42,641 bases of DNA from Deltaproteobacteria bacterium (GCA_025363655.1 JANYDK010000021.1:1-42641), one strand, 5' to 3'; positions 19,506-27,804 are shown, counted from the first letter of the stretch. Translations and numbers: made by a program. Notes: generated by a model from the sequence alone, not told the origin.

Positions 19506-19539
19506 GCCCGATCTTCGTGTGCCGGCCGGCCGATCGGGC
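19506..19539 (+). promoter_or_regulatory. Inverted repeat just upstream of the prkA start
   Basis: Perfect 8-bp arms GCCCGATC (19506-19513) and GATCGGGC (19532-19539) enclose 18 bases that themselves contain the palindrome GCCGGCCGGC (19521-19530). The right arm ends 13 bases before the prkA ATG, so in RNA the hairpin would cover the ribosome-binding region. It could equally be a DNA operator between the divergent Sel1 and prkA promoters. Confidence 0.4.
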
Positions 19540-19552
19540 GATACTGCTCTCG

Positions 19553-21895
19553 ATGACCGCGACGCCCCGCAGTCCGTCGAAGCCCCCGAGCCGCAAGCCG
19601 GGAGCAGCCGAACGAGCCGAACGAGCCGATCACCCCGATCACGACGAGCGCGACAAACCGCCGCTCGACCTCGCCGCCGAGCTCGGGAGCATCGCACAAG
19701 GGGTGCGCGATCAATTCCAAGTGGGAAAACGTGTGCTCTCCTTCCAGGAGTACCTCGCGCTCTATGCCGACGATCCGGCGAGGCACGGGCGTGATGCGAG
19801 CCGCTACCTCCGCGACGCGTTCCTCCACTACGGCACGACCGAGGTCGATCGGCCGTTCGGGAAGCTCCTGCGCTATCGCCTCTTCGATCTCCCCTTCGCC
19901 GAGCCGGCGAGCGCGCGCGAGCGATTGGTCGGTCAGGAAGACGTGCAGGCCGAGGTCTTCCGCATCCTCGAAAATTTCGGTCGCGAGGGACGCCCGAACA
20001 AGCTCGTCCTCCTTCATGGCCCGAACGGCTCGGCGAAGTCGACGGTGGCGATGTGCCTCATGCGCGCGCTCGAGCACTACTCGACGCTCGACGACGGCGC
20101 CCTCTACCGCTTCCATTGGGTGTTCCCCAGCGCCAAGACCATCAAGAGCAAAATCGGTTTCGGTGGGGAAATCGAAGGCGGCGGCGCAGGCGTCGACGCC
20201 TCGTTCGCGCACCTCGACGAAGATCTGATCGACGCCAAGCTCAACAACGAGATCCGCGATCATCCCCTGTTTCTCTTGCCGCTCGATCGTCGGCGCGAGC
20301 TCGTCGAACGCGCGCTCACGGCGAAGGGCGTCAGCGAGGGTCCGCCCGATTGGATCCTCCGCGGGCGGCTCTCCCACAAGAGCCAGCAGGTCTTCGAAGC
20401 GCTGCTCTCCAACTACCGCGGCGATCTCGCGCAGGTGCTCCGGCACGTGCTCGTCGAGCGCTTCTTCATCTCCCGTCGGTATCGCGTCGGCGCGGTCACG
20501 CTCGGACCGTCGATGTCGGTCGACGCGGCCGAGCGGCAAATCACGTCCGATCGCTCGCTGGCGGCGCTTCCTGCATCGCTCCAGTCGATCACCCTCTACG
20601 ACGCGGTCGGTGAGCTCATCGACGCCGCGAGCGGCGTCCTCGAGTACAGCGATCTGCTCAAGCGCCCGCTCGACGCCTACAAATATCTGCAGCTCACCAT
20701 CGAGACCGGCGAGGTTCCGCTGCAGCACCAGACGGTGCAAGTGAACGCGGTGCTCGTCGGCAGCGCCAACGAGGTGCATCTCTCGGCCCTCCGCGAGCAC
20801 CCCGAGTGGGCGAGCTTCCGCGGGCGGCTCGAGCTCGTGCGCAGCGGTTATCTCCGTTCGTGGGTCGACGAGCAGCAGATCTACGACGCGCAAATCGTCC
20901 CGCAGATTCGTCGCCACGTCGCGCCGCACGCCACCTTCGTCGCCGCGCTCTTCGCCGCGCTCACGCGCATGCGCAAGCCGGTCGCCGACAAGCTGAGCAA
21001 GGCCGTCTCGCCGATCGCGACGACGCTGACCGCGCCAGAGAAGGCCGATTTGTACGCGCGCGGGACCATCCCCGAGCGGATGGACGCCGACGCCGCGAAG
21101 ATCCTCCGCGTCTCGATCGGCGAGCTCTGGGACGAGAGCCGCTCGTATCCGATCTACGAAGGCCGCATCGGCGCCTCGCCGCGGGAGATGAAGACGGTCC
21201 TCCTCGACGCCGCGCAGAGCCTTCGTTCGCCCTGCCTCTCACCGCTCTCGGTGCTCGACGAGCTCGACGAGCTCTGCACCCGCACCGGCGAATACGAGTG
21301 GCTGCAACAAGAGGCGATGGCCGGCGGCTACCACGACACGCGCGGCTTCCGCGATCACTGCAAGACGCGCCTCCTCGATTTGTGGGAGGGCGAGCTTCGC
21401 GTCGCCTCGGGCTTCGTCGAAGAGAAGAGCTACCTCGAGCTCTTCGAGCGCTACGTGCGCAACGTCTCGACCTGGGTGAAGGGCGAGAAGGTGAAGAACG
21501 CGCACACCGGCGCCTACGAAGATCCCGACCCGTCGCTCATGCAGCACGTCGAGAAGCTGCTCGGCGCCAAGGGAGATTCGACGGAGTTCCGTCGCGCGAT
21601 CATGAGCAACATCGCCGCTTGGTCGATCGATCACCCTGGTGAAAAAGTCACCCACGACAAGGTGTTTCCCCAGCACCTGAAGAAGCTGAAGGAGACGGCC
21701 TTCGCCGAGCGTCGCAAGGGGCTCGGTGATCTGTGTCGGTGGGTGATTTCGCTTCTCGACGACGAGGGCAAAGGGCTCGACGGCGCGCAGAAGAAGAGCG
21801 CCGAAGAGTCGCTGGTACGGCTCGAAGGGATGGGCTTCTGCAGGTCGTGCGGGCGGGAGATGGTGTCGGGGCTCTTGGGGCAGCGGTTCGCGTGA
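19553..21895 (+). CDS. prkA: PrkA-family AAA serine protein kinase
   Basis: 780 residues from ATG 19553. PrkA proteins pair an AAA-like N-terminal domain with a C-terminal domain distantly like eukaryotic kinases; they act in stress and stationary-phase signalling. Seen: SFQEYLALYADDPARHGRDA near 63-82, the ADP-loop GPNGSAKS at 156-163, FHWVFPSAKTIKSKIGFGGE region, VLVGSANEVHLSALREHPEW around 400, RRELVERAL and SITLYDAVGELIDAASG elements, and the FRDHCKTRLLDLWEGELRVA region of the C-terminal domain. The N-terminus carries a charged extension of about 45 residues with a 9-bp tandem repeat (ERAERAD), and the C-terminus ends with CRSCGRE, a CxxC not expected in all relatives. Its TGA overlaps the GTG of the next gene. 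The usual companions, DUF444 (yeaH-like) and spoVR, are not in the window. Confidence 0.93.
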   Translation: MTATPRSPSKPPSRKPGAAERAERADHPDHDERDKPPLDLAAELGSIAQGVRDQFQVGKRVLSFQEYLALYADDPARHGRDASRYLRDAFLHYGTTEVDRPFGKLLRYRLFDLPFAEPASARERLVGQEDVQAEVFRILENFGREGRPNKLVLLHGPNGSAKSTVAMCLMRALEHYSTLDDGALYRFHWVFPSAKTIKSKIGFGGEIEGGGAGVDASFAHLDEDLIDAKLNNEIRDHPLFLLPLDRRRELVERALTAKGVSEGPPDWILRGRLSHKSQQVFEALLSNYRGDLAQVLRHVLVERFFISRRYRVGAVTLGPSMSVDAAERQITSDRSLAALPASLQSITLYDAVGELIDAASGVLEYSDLLKRPLDAYKYLQLTIETGEVPLQHQTVQVNAVLVGSANEVHLSALREHPEWASFRGRLELVRSGYLRSWVDEQQIYDAQIVPQIRRHVAPHATFVAALFAALTRMRKPVADKLSKAVSPIATTLTAPEKADLYARGTIPERMDADAAKILRVSIGELWDESRSYPIYEGRIGASPREMKTVLLDAAQSLRSPCLSPLSVLDELDELCTRTGEYEWLQQEAMAGGYHDTRGFRDHCKTRLLDLWEGELRVASGFVEEKSYLELFERYVRNVSTWVKGEKVKNAHTGAYEDPDPSLMQHVEKLLGAKGDSTEFRRAIMSNIAAWSIDHPGEKVTHDKVFPQHLKKLKETAFAERRKGLGDLCRWVISLLDDEGKGLDGAQKKSAEESLVRLEGMGFCRSCGREMVSGLLGQRFA

Positions 21896-22245
21896 CGAAC
21901 GCGCCCACGACTCTCTTCGCGTGCGATGCGTGTCAGCGGCACGTCCGCACCTCGGAAACGCATTGCCCGTTCTGCGGGCTGTCCCTGCTCGGCTCGGCGT
22001 CGGCGGCGGGTGCGGCCAAGTCGATCGTTCCTCCGCGCGGCCTCAGTCGAAGCGCATTGCTGGCCCTCGCTGCCGCCGCAGCGGCGAGTGGAATGGCGCT
22101 CACGGCGTGTCCGACACACAGCGACGTGTATGGCGGGCCCCCGCTCGAAGACCGACCGGCGCCGAAACCGAAGCCTTCGACGACGGCATCCGTGACTGGG
22201 ACATCCGCGAAGGATGCCGGTGACGACACCAACGGGCACGATTGA
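21892..22245 (+). CDS. Small zinc-ribbon membrane protein coupled to prkA
   Basis: 117 residues starting at GTG 21892, whose GTGA overlaps the prkA stop. N-terminal CDACQRHVRTSETHCPFCG forms two CxxC knuckles 11 residues apart, a typical rubredoxin-like zinc ribbon. A hydrophobic segment follows (about residues 50-68, ALLALAAAAAASGMALTAC), then a Pro/Lys/Thr-rich tail (PAPKPKPSTTASVTGTSAKD). The likely topology has the zinc ribbon in the cytosol and the tail outside. The Cys at the end of the hydrophobic segment resembles a lipobox (LTAC) but sits far from the N-terminus. The overlap implies production with PrkA, so it may anchor or regulate the kinase; that is inference. I do not recognise a named family. 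Confidence 0.75.
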   Translation: MTNAPTTLFACDACQRHVRTSETHCPFCGLSLLGSASAAGAAKSIVPPRGLSRSALLALAAAAAASGMALTACPTHSDVYGGPPLEDRPAPKPKPSTTASVTGTSAKDAGDDTNGHD

Positions 22246-22255
22246 CTCCATCCGC

Positions 22256-22277
22256 AGTGCGCGTCGTCCGGCGCACT
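22256..22277. terminator. Stem-loop between convergent genes (possible bidirectional terminator)
   Basis: Perfect 7-bp arms AGTGCGC (22256-22262) and GCGCACT (22271-22277) with an 8-base loop lie in the 41-bp gap between the convergent zinc-ribbon gene and lspA. There is no T-run on either side, so intrinsic termination would be weak. Position is the main argument. Confidence 0.4.
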
Positions 22278-22286
22278 TCGATTGGA

Positions 22287-23078
22287 CTACGTCGCCTTCG
22301 GCTTCTCAACCGGCTCGCTCGTCACCGTCGCCTTCTTCTTCACGACGCGCACGACGCGCTTGCGGGGAAAGAGAAAGTCGATCGCCATGAGGCCGACGCC
22401 GATGCAGATGGCGATGTCGGCGACGTTGAACGTCGGCCAGTGATCGCTCGCGTTGGAGGCGATCTTCAGCTTCACGAAGAGCTTGTTGAGGCCGAGGATC
22501 CAGTCGGCGCGGTAGTCGATGAAGTCGATGACCTTGCCCGAGCGGATGCGGTCGGCGAGGTTGCCGAGGGCGCCACCGAGGACCAGCGGCAGGCCCCACT
22601 TGAGCGCGTGCTGCTTCGGGTCGAGCTTGCGGAACATCGAGATGATGACGCCGACCGCGAGGAGCGAGACCATCACGAAGAAGGCCTTGCGGCGTCCTTC
22701 GGGCCAGTCGTGGAACATGCCGAACGCGCCGCCAGGATTGCGCGCGAGGACGAACGAGAGGTGGTTCTTGATCACCTCTTTCGGCGGAATGTACTGGCCG
22801 ACCTTCTCGAGGTTCTTCAGCGCCCAGGCCTTCGACCAGAGATCGGCGATGAGGACGAAGATGGAGATGCCACCGAGGAAGAGGTACGCCGACGGCGGCG
22901 CGGTGAAGTCGGCGGGCGGAGCGGTGCTCGTCGACTTGGCGGCTTTGGCCTCGGGCTTGATCTCGGCCTTGGGCTCAGGCTTCGGCGCGAGCTTGGCCTC
23001 GTCGGTCGGAGCGGCGTCCATTTCGGGACCGCTGGTGCCGGCAGCCGGAGGCGCCGCCGGGGGAGAGCTATCGGACAT
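22287..23078 (-). CDS. lspA: Lipoprotein signal peptidase (signal peptidase II)
   Basis: 263 residues from ATG 23078; a longer frame to 23303 lacks conserved character. LspA is the inner-membrane aspartyl protease that cleaves prolipoproteins before the lipidated Cys. Seen: transmembrane segments at about 64-80, 132-148, 161-174 and 218-237; the family motif NPGGAFG (114-120); catalytic Asp 176 in GNLADR and Asp 221 in FNVADIAI. It is longer than the usual 160-170 residues because of a 62-residue Ala/Pro/Lys/Glu-rich N-terminal tail (KPEPKAEIKPEAKAAK) that should be disordered in the cytosol, plus a slightly long loop before FNVAD. The window encodes about ten predicted substrates. It is divergent from the GspE_N-GAF-HEAT gene across 309 bp. 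Confidence 0.93.
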   Translation of the reverse strand: MSDSSPPAAPPAAGTSGPEMDAAPTDEAKLAPKPEPKAEIKPEAKAAKSTSTAPPADFTAPPSAYLFLGGISIFVLIADLWSKAWALKNLEKVGQYIPPKEVIKNHLSFVLARNPGGAFGMFHDWPEGRRKAFFVMVSLLAVGVIISMFRKLDPKQHALKWGLPLVLGGALGNLADRIRSGKVIDFIDYRADWILGLNKLFVKLKIASNASDHWPTFNVADIAICIGVGLMAIDFLFPRKRVVRVVKKKATVTSEPVEKPKAT

Positions 23079-23387
23079 CGTAGGGGGCTCGGTCGCGCGC
23101 GGCGAGAAGGAGGGGACGGAGGGATACACCACCGGAGGCCCTTTCGGGGAGAGGGGTTCTAGTCCACCTCGAACGATGCGGCAAAGGAGCTTGTTTCCGC
23201 TGCCAAAACGGCGTGTTTCGCCTTCGGGCCGCCGGAGTGACGCGGCCTCCGAGGCGCCGATCGAGCGGTCCTGCCACTTCGACATCGCAAACGAGTTGGC
23301 CAATGGTGGCGTTTGCGGGCTATTCGCCCATGAACGAAATGGCGTAGCGTGCCTGCCGCGCCGCTCGAGGACGCCGACGTAACAGCC
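23079..23387. other. Divergent intergenic region, lspA / GspE_N-GAF-HEAT gene
   Basis: 309 bp without a supportable gene. It contains the nested inverted repeat at 23286-23317 listed separately. Open frames running through it from lspA (to 23303) and from the rightward gene (GTG at 23349) are possible N-terminal extensions, but neither shows family-like sequence. No convincing sigma-70 boxes were found. Confidence 0.5.
23286..23317. promoter_or_regulatory. Nested inverted repeat in divergent promoter region
   Basis: Perfect 8-bp arms CGCAAACG (23286-23293) and CGTTTGCG (23310-23317) enclose 16 bases containing the palindrome TTGGCCAA (23296-23303). It is 71 bp upstream of the rightward start codon and more AT-rich than its surroundings. 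The layout suits a dimeric repressor or activator site controlling one or both divergent genes. No known consensus was recognised. Confidence 0.4.
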
Positions 23388-26300
23388 ATGACGACGTGCA
23401 GCTCACTCGTGGTCCAGCGCTCCTTGGCGACGCTCCGCCAGGTCGAGGAAGCGCTCGCCCGCCAGATGCTGTTCGGCGCCGACGTGGTCACCAACCTACT
23501 GGAGGTCGCGCCGCCGCCGGCCACCGACGAAGCGTTGCTCACCGCGGTGCTCGCCGAGTCGCATGGGCTCGCGCCGACACCGCTCGCGTCGCTGCTCGCG
23601 CCCGATCCCGACGTCGTCGCCGCCGTCCCTCGTGCGATCGCCGAGGAGCACGGCATCGTCGCCTTCGCCCGTGAAAATGGGGCGATTCTCATCGCCGTCT
23701 CCGAGCCGCTGCCGGAGTCGACGCACGCCTCGCTCGCGCAACGGCTCGGCGCGAAGGTCATCCAGACGGCGACGCCGGTCTTCCGTCTCCGCCAAGCGCT
23801 CGATCGCACCTACGGCGTTCCGATGGATCGACGGTCCGAGCGGCTCCTCGCGCAGCTCGGGGATCGCGCGCCGTCGTCGCGTCCGCCTCCGTCGGAGCTC
23901 GGCGCCGCCTTCGCGCGCACGCTCGCCATCTCCGAGCTGCGTGAGGAAGAGCGCGCCTCGCAAATTCCCCCGCCGATGGCCCGCCTCCCCTCTGCGCCGC
24001 CGCCGCCCGCCGCTGCTTCGGGCATTCCGCCAGCGCCGCTGGTGCCCGATACGCCGCGGCCGCCTTCGCTCACGTCGCTGGCCTCGTTCACCTCTGCGGG
24101 CCCGGCGATCGTGACCTCGTCGTCGTCGTCATCGTCCTCTTCGCCCTTCGATCAGCTGACGCCGCGTCCGCTCGCACCTCCGATCTCGCCACCGACGCCG
24201 GAAGAAATGCCGGCGCCCTCTTCGTCGCGGACGCCGACGACGACCATCCGCGCGACCGTGCCGCCTCCGCCGAAAGAGTCAGGCGAGACCAAGTCGGGGC
24301 CGACGCCGAAGCCGAGCGGGCTCCTCGCGCTGCAGTCGTTCCTCGACGTCATCCAAGATCGCGCAGATCGCGCAGATCGCGTGAGAGAGCAGGCCAAGCC
24401 GTCGAAGCGGCCGCCACGGCAATCGGCCTCGCGCCTGCCGACGCCGGGAAAGAAGCGTCGCGGTCCCTTCACGCGCGAAGAAGCGGAAGAGGCGCTCGAG
24501 CTCGCGCCCTCGTCCGACGTCGTCTTTGCCTGCGTGCTCGAATACGCACATCAATATGCGGCCTACGCAGCGCTCTTCCTCGTGAAGGACGATCTCGCGG
24601 AAGGATGGGACGCGCGCGGCACGGGTGCGACGGGACAGCGCGTGCGCAAGATGGGCGTGCCGCTCGATCTCCCGAGCGCGTTCGCCGCTGCGCGCACGCG
24701 AGGCTCGGTGCTGACGATGCCGACGCCGCGCGATGGGCTCGACGCGGTCGTCGCCTCCGATCTCGGTCGTGACGGAGCCACCGACGTCCTCGTGCTCCCG
24801 CTCTTGCTCGGCAAGCGCGTGGTCGCGCTCCTCTGGCTCGACGACGGCGGCGAGCCGCTGGTGGTCGAAGAGATCACCGAGGTCCTCGAGCTGGCGGCGA
24901 AGGCCGGGGGCGCGCTCGCGAACATCATCGTCCGTAAAAAGAAGCCGAAAGTCGCGGCGATCGCCGAGCCGACGCCAGCGACGCGAGTACGCTCGGAGCC
25001 GCCTCGCAAGGGCATCAGCGTCGCGCCGACCGATCTCGAGGCCCGCGCAAAGGCTCTGGCCGCCGCGCTTCTCCCTGCAAGGCCGCGTCGAAGCGTTCCT
25101 CCGGCAGCACCGATCGCGCTGGTGCGGCCGTCCCAAACCAAGATCACGTCGCCGCTCGGCATCGAGTCACCGGCGCAGGCGATGTCGCCGAGCTCCTCGC
25201 AGCCAATTTCGCCGCCGATTGTCGAGGTGAAGCCGCCGCACAAGCGTTCGGTGACGCCGCCGATGCCGTCGTTCGTGCCGCTGCCGCGCAAGCGCCCGAC
25301 GTCGGTCCCGCCGCCGAACGTCACGCCTTCCCCGCGCTCCGGCACGACCGATCCTTCGTTTCCCGCGACCAAGCTCTCGGAGCATCCCCCGCGGCCCGTG
25401 CTTCCGACCCGCGATGTTTCTCCGGTTCCACCGCCGCTCCCGCCGCATCCTCCGCAAGAGGTCACGCCCTACCACACCAAGTCCGATCCGCCAGCGCGCG
25501 CCACCCCTGCGGAGGTCGCGCCCATTCCGCCGCGCAACCCGACGCTGCGGCGGATGCCGTCGATCGAGTCGACGCCGCGACCGTCGGAAGGGCGAACGAC
25601 CGATCCGCTCTTCGAGGAGGTGAAGGTCTCGGAGCCGACGCCGACCGCGAAGGAGTCGATCGCGCGCATCGACTTGGTGACCGTCGCTGCGCCGAAATCT
25701 GCGCCCGGTGGCCTCATCGAACGGGTCGGCTCGCGCACCTTCCCGACGCCGACTCCACTCCAGGCCGAACCGGCCGACGTCCCGGCGCAAGTCGAGCACG
25801 TGCCCGATCCGCATCCGGGCGTGGCGTCGTTGGCGCTGGCCCCGCCGCCGCTCCTCGCCGGCAAGCGCAAATTGACGCCGCCGATCCCGCGCGAAGAGCC
25901 CGAAAGACCGGCCACTTCGACGCCGCCGCCGATTCCGGCGCACGGGTCGAGCACCGACGACGCGCTCGCGGCGCTCGCTGCGGTGACGGGTGTCCCCCGC
26001 GCCGAGCCGACGCCGGAGATTCCGATCGTCGTCGCGACGCCGGCCCCGGGATTCGCCGATACCAGCGAGCCCGAGGTGATCGAGGCCACCGAGGTCACCG
26101 AGGCCGAGCTCGAAGATTTGTTCGCCGACGCTGCAGGGCCGCGCAGTGAAGGGAGCCGCGTCGAGGCCTATCCCGCGCGCTCGCCGCCGAAGCCGCTCGA
26201 TGGCGGCTCGATTTCCCTGCCGAAGGTGATGGTCGCGCTCGACCCCGAGAACGTCATCCTCGTCGAACGCGTCATCCGCGGGGGTGCTGCCGGCGAGAAG

Positions 26301-27116
26301 GCTGCGAGCGAGCTCGTCACGCTCGGCGCCGAAGCACTCGCGGCGATCATGGATCGTTTTCCAGGACCGACGCGAGAAGGCCGCAACACCGCGCCGGCGC
26401 AGCTCCCTCCGCCGAAAGACGCCGGACCGCTCCTCTCACTGCTCGCGGACCTCGGTCGGACGGCCCTTCGCGACGTGCTCGCACGGACCAGCGATCCCTC
26501 GCCGGATGCACGTTTTTGGGCGACGTATTTGCTGGCGACGATCGTCAGCCCCGAGTCCCTCGAACCTCTCCTGCCCCGCTTGGTCGACGACGATCCGGCC
26601 GTGCGGCGTGTCGCTGGGCTCGCCGCGCGCGCGCTCCTCGGCGAAGAGCCGACCGCCGCCATCGCCCTCGTCGATCCGATCGTCGGCGTCCTGCTCGATG
26701 CGGGCGCGACCGCGACCCTGCGCATCCGAGCCGCCGAAGCGCTCGCCGACTTGCGCAGCGCCGAGGCCGTCGAAGGCCTGATTCTCGGCCTCGCGAGCTA
26801 CGAGCGGGACGTTGGTCTCGCGTGTCACGACGCCCTCGTCGTCCTCGCGCGTCACGACCCTACGCGCGACGGCGGCACCTGGCCTGCCTGGTATGCGGCC
26901 AACAAGCATCGTCGTCGGGTCGAATGGCTGATCGAAGCGCTCCTCGACGACGACGAGTCGATGCGCGACGCCGCTTCCATCGAGCTGAAGGCGATCACCA
27001 AGGTATATTTCGGCTACTACGCGAATCTCTCCCGAGCCGAGCGCGAAGCGGCCCACCGCCGCTATCTGATGTGGTGGAGTGCCGAGGGCCGGACCAAGCT
27101 CGGGGATCGCGCGTGA
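23388..27116 (+). CDS. GspE N-terminal/MshEN-like, GAF-like and HEAT-repeat protein
   Basis: 1242 residues from ATG 23388 (a GTG at 23349 would add 13). Domains in order: 1-150, a GspE/PilB N-terminal (MshEN-like) domain (VPRAIAEEHGIVAFARENGA, then ILIAVSEPLPEST, then ending LRQALDRTYG); 160-355, a Pro/Ser-rich linker with a poly-Ser run; about 360-520, a GAF-like domain (SSDVVFACVLEYAHQYAAYA, then DVLVLPLLLGKRVVALLWLD); 520-940, a second long Pro/Thr-rich region; about 945-1242, HEAT repeats (PDARFWATYLLATIVSPESL, PAVRRVAGLAARALLGEEPT) ending in aromatic YFGYYANLSRAEREAAHRRY. No ATPase motor domain follows the GspE-type domain, so it is not a secretion ATPase. It may be a signalling scaffold; some MshEN domains bind cyclic di-GMP, but the motif here is degenerate. 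A lipoprotein gene follows 107 bp on. Confidence 0.85.
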   Translation: MTTCSSLVVQRSLATLRQVEEALARQMLFGADVVTNLLEVAPPPATDEALLTAVLAESHGLAPTPLASLLAPDPDVVAAVPRAIAEEHGIVAFARENGAILIAVSEPLPESTHASLAQRLGAKVIQTATPVFRLRQALDRTYGVPMDRRSERLLAQLGDRAPSSRPPPSELGAAFARTLAISELREEERASQIPPPMARLPSAPPPPAAASGIPPAPLVPDTPRPPSLTSLASFTSAGPAIVTSSSSSSSSSPFDQLTPRPLAPPISPPTPEEMPAPSSSRTPTTTIRATVPPPPKESGETKSGPTPKPSGLLALQSFLDVIQDRADRADRVREQAKPSKRPPRQSASRLPTPGKKRRGPFTREEAEEALELAPSSDVVFACVLEYAHQYAAYAALFLVKDDLAEGWDARGTGATGQRVRKMGVPLDLPSAFAAARTRGSVLTMPTPRDGLDAVVASDLGRDGATDVLVLPLLLGKRVVALLWLDDGGEPLVVEEITEVLELAAKAGGALANIIVRKKKPKVAAIAEPTPATRVRSEPPRKGISVAPTDLEARAKALAAALLPARPRRSVPPAAPIALVRPSQTKITSPLGIESPAQAMSPSSSQPISPPIVEVKPPHKRSVTPPMPSFVPLPRKRPTSVPPPNVTPSPRSGTTDPSFPATKLSEHPPRPVLPTRDVSPVPPPLPPHPPQEVTPYHTKSDPPARATPAEVAPIPPRNPTLRRMPSIESTPRPSEGRTTDPLFEEVKVSEPTPTAKESIARIDLVTVAAPKSAPGGLIERVGSRTFPTPTPLQAEPADVPAQVEHVPDPHPGVASLALAPPPLLAGKRKLTPPIPREEPERPATSTPPPIPAHGSSTDDALAALAAVTGVPRAEPTPEIPIVVATPAPGFADTSEPEVIEATEVTEAELEDLFADAAGPRSEGSRVEAYPARSPPKPLDGGSISLPKVMVALDPENVILVERVIRGGAAGEKAASELVTLGAEALAAIMDRFPGPTREGRNTAPAQLPPPKDAGPLLSLLADLGRTALRDVLARTSDPSPDARFWATYLLATIVSPESLEPLLPRLVDDDPAVRRVAGLAARALLGEEPTAAIALVDPIVGVLLDAGATATLRIRAAEALADLRSAEAVEGLILGLASYERDVGLACHDALVVLARHDPTRDGGTWPAWYAANKHRRRVEWLIEALLDDDESMRDAASIELKAITKVYFGYYANLSRAEREAAHRRYLMWWSAEGRTKLGDRA

Positions 27117-27179
27117 CGCGCTTTCGTCAAAGATTGCTCCCCCCCTGCGCCTCGGAGTAACTTCCGCTGACCGAGCGAA

Positions 27180-27199
27180 GCGAGATCGAATGATCTCGC
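27180..27199 (+). promoter_or_regulatory. Perfect hairpin upstream of lipoprotein gene
   Basis: Arms GCGAGATC (27180-27187) and GATCTCGC (27192-27199) with the 4-base loop GAAT form an uninterrupted 8-bp stem 24 bases before the ATG at 27224. No T-run follows, so it is more likely an RNA leader hairpin or operator than a terminator of the upstream gene, though the latter is possible. Confidence 0.45.
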
Positions 27200-27223
27200 G
27201 CCGAAACGGAAAGGATTCGAACG

Positions 27224-27778
27224 ATGCGCCTCTTCTCTCAACCGGTGGTCAGGATGCTCGCCTCTTTCGGTCTCGCCGCCTTGCTCGCGGGCTGCCCGAG
27301 CGGCGGAACGGGGGCTGCTGGAGAGCCGAAGTGGCCGACCGCCAACAAGGTCGCGACCACGCCCCTCCCCGGCACCGCGTCTTGGACCGGCGTCTACTTC
27401 ATCAACACCGCCGGTACGCGCGGGACGATGCATCTCTTCGAAGGCGGCGACAACAAGGTCCACGGCTGCTGGCTCGCCGAAGACAAGCACGCCAAGGCCA
27501 CGTTCGTCGGCGAGACGAAGGACAACCTCGTGAAGCTCGATTGGACCGAGAAGCGCATCGGCTTCGCCGGCGCTCCGGTGCACCTCACTGCCTACTTCGT
27601 GATGACGCCCGCCGAAGACGGCAAGCACATCATCAAGGGCGAGTACGGCAACGACGTCAGCAGCGACGCTGGCTCGCCCTGGGAAGGCATTCGCCAGAAG
27701 AACGCCGAGCCGAAAGAAGACGGCTGCAAGCTCGAAGAGGGTGAGACCATTCCCGTCGAGACCAAGCCGCTCGATTGA
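27224..27778 (+). CDS. Predicted lipoprotein of unknown function
   Basis: 184 residues, ATG 27224 with AAGGA upstream. The signal peptide (VVRMLASFGLAALLAGC) has a good lipobox, LAGC, followed by Pro-Ser. The mature part (TASWTGVYFINTAGTRGTMH, then GGDNKVHGCWLAEDKHAKAT, then IKGEYGND) looks like one small beta-barrel or beta-sandwich domain with alternating hydrophobic strands, as in envelope proteins with lipocalin-like folds. I do not recognise a family. The next gene, a thioredoxin-like lipoprotein, starts 26 bp downstream, so the two probably share a transcript and location. Confidence 0.8.
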   Translation: MRLFSQPVVRMLASFGLAALLAGCPSGGTGAAGEPKWPTANKVATTPLPGTASWTGVYFINTAGTRGTMHLFEGGDNKVHGCWLAEDKHAKATFVGETKDNLVKLDWTEKRIGFAGAPVHLTAYFVMTPAEDGKHIIKGEYGNDVSSDAGSPWEGIRQKNAEPKEDGCKLEEGETIPVETKPLD

Positions 27779-27804
27779 TTGGCAAGTCGAACCCCGGAGG
27801 CATC

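Noticed and set aside
24117-24380. Serine-codon run and 9-bp GATCGCGCA tandem in the linker of the 1242-residue protein
   Set aside because: Ordinary low-complexity linker coding sequence; too short to call a separate element.
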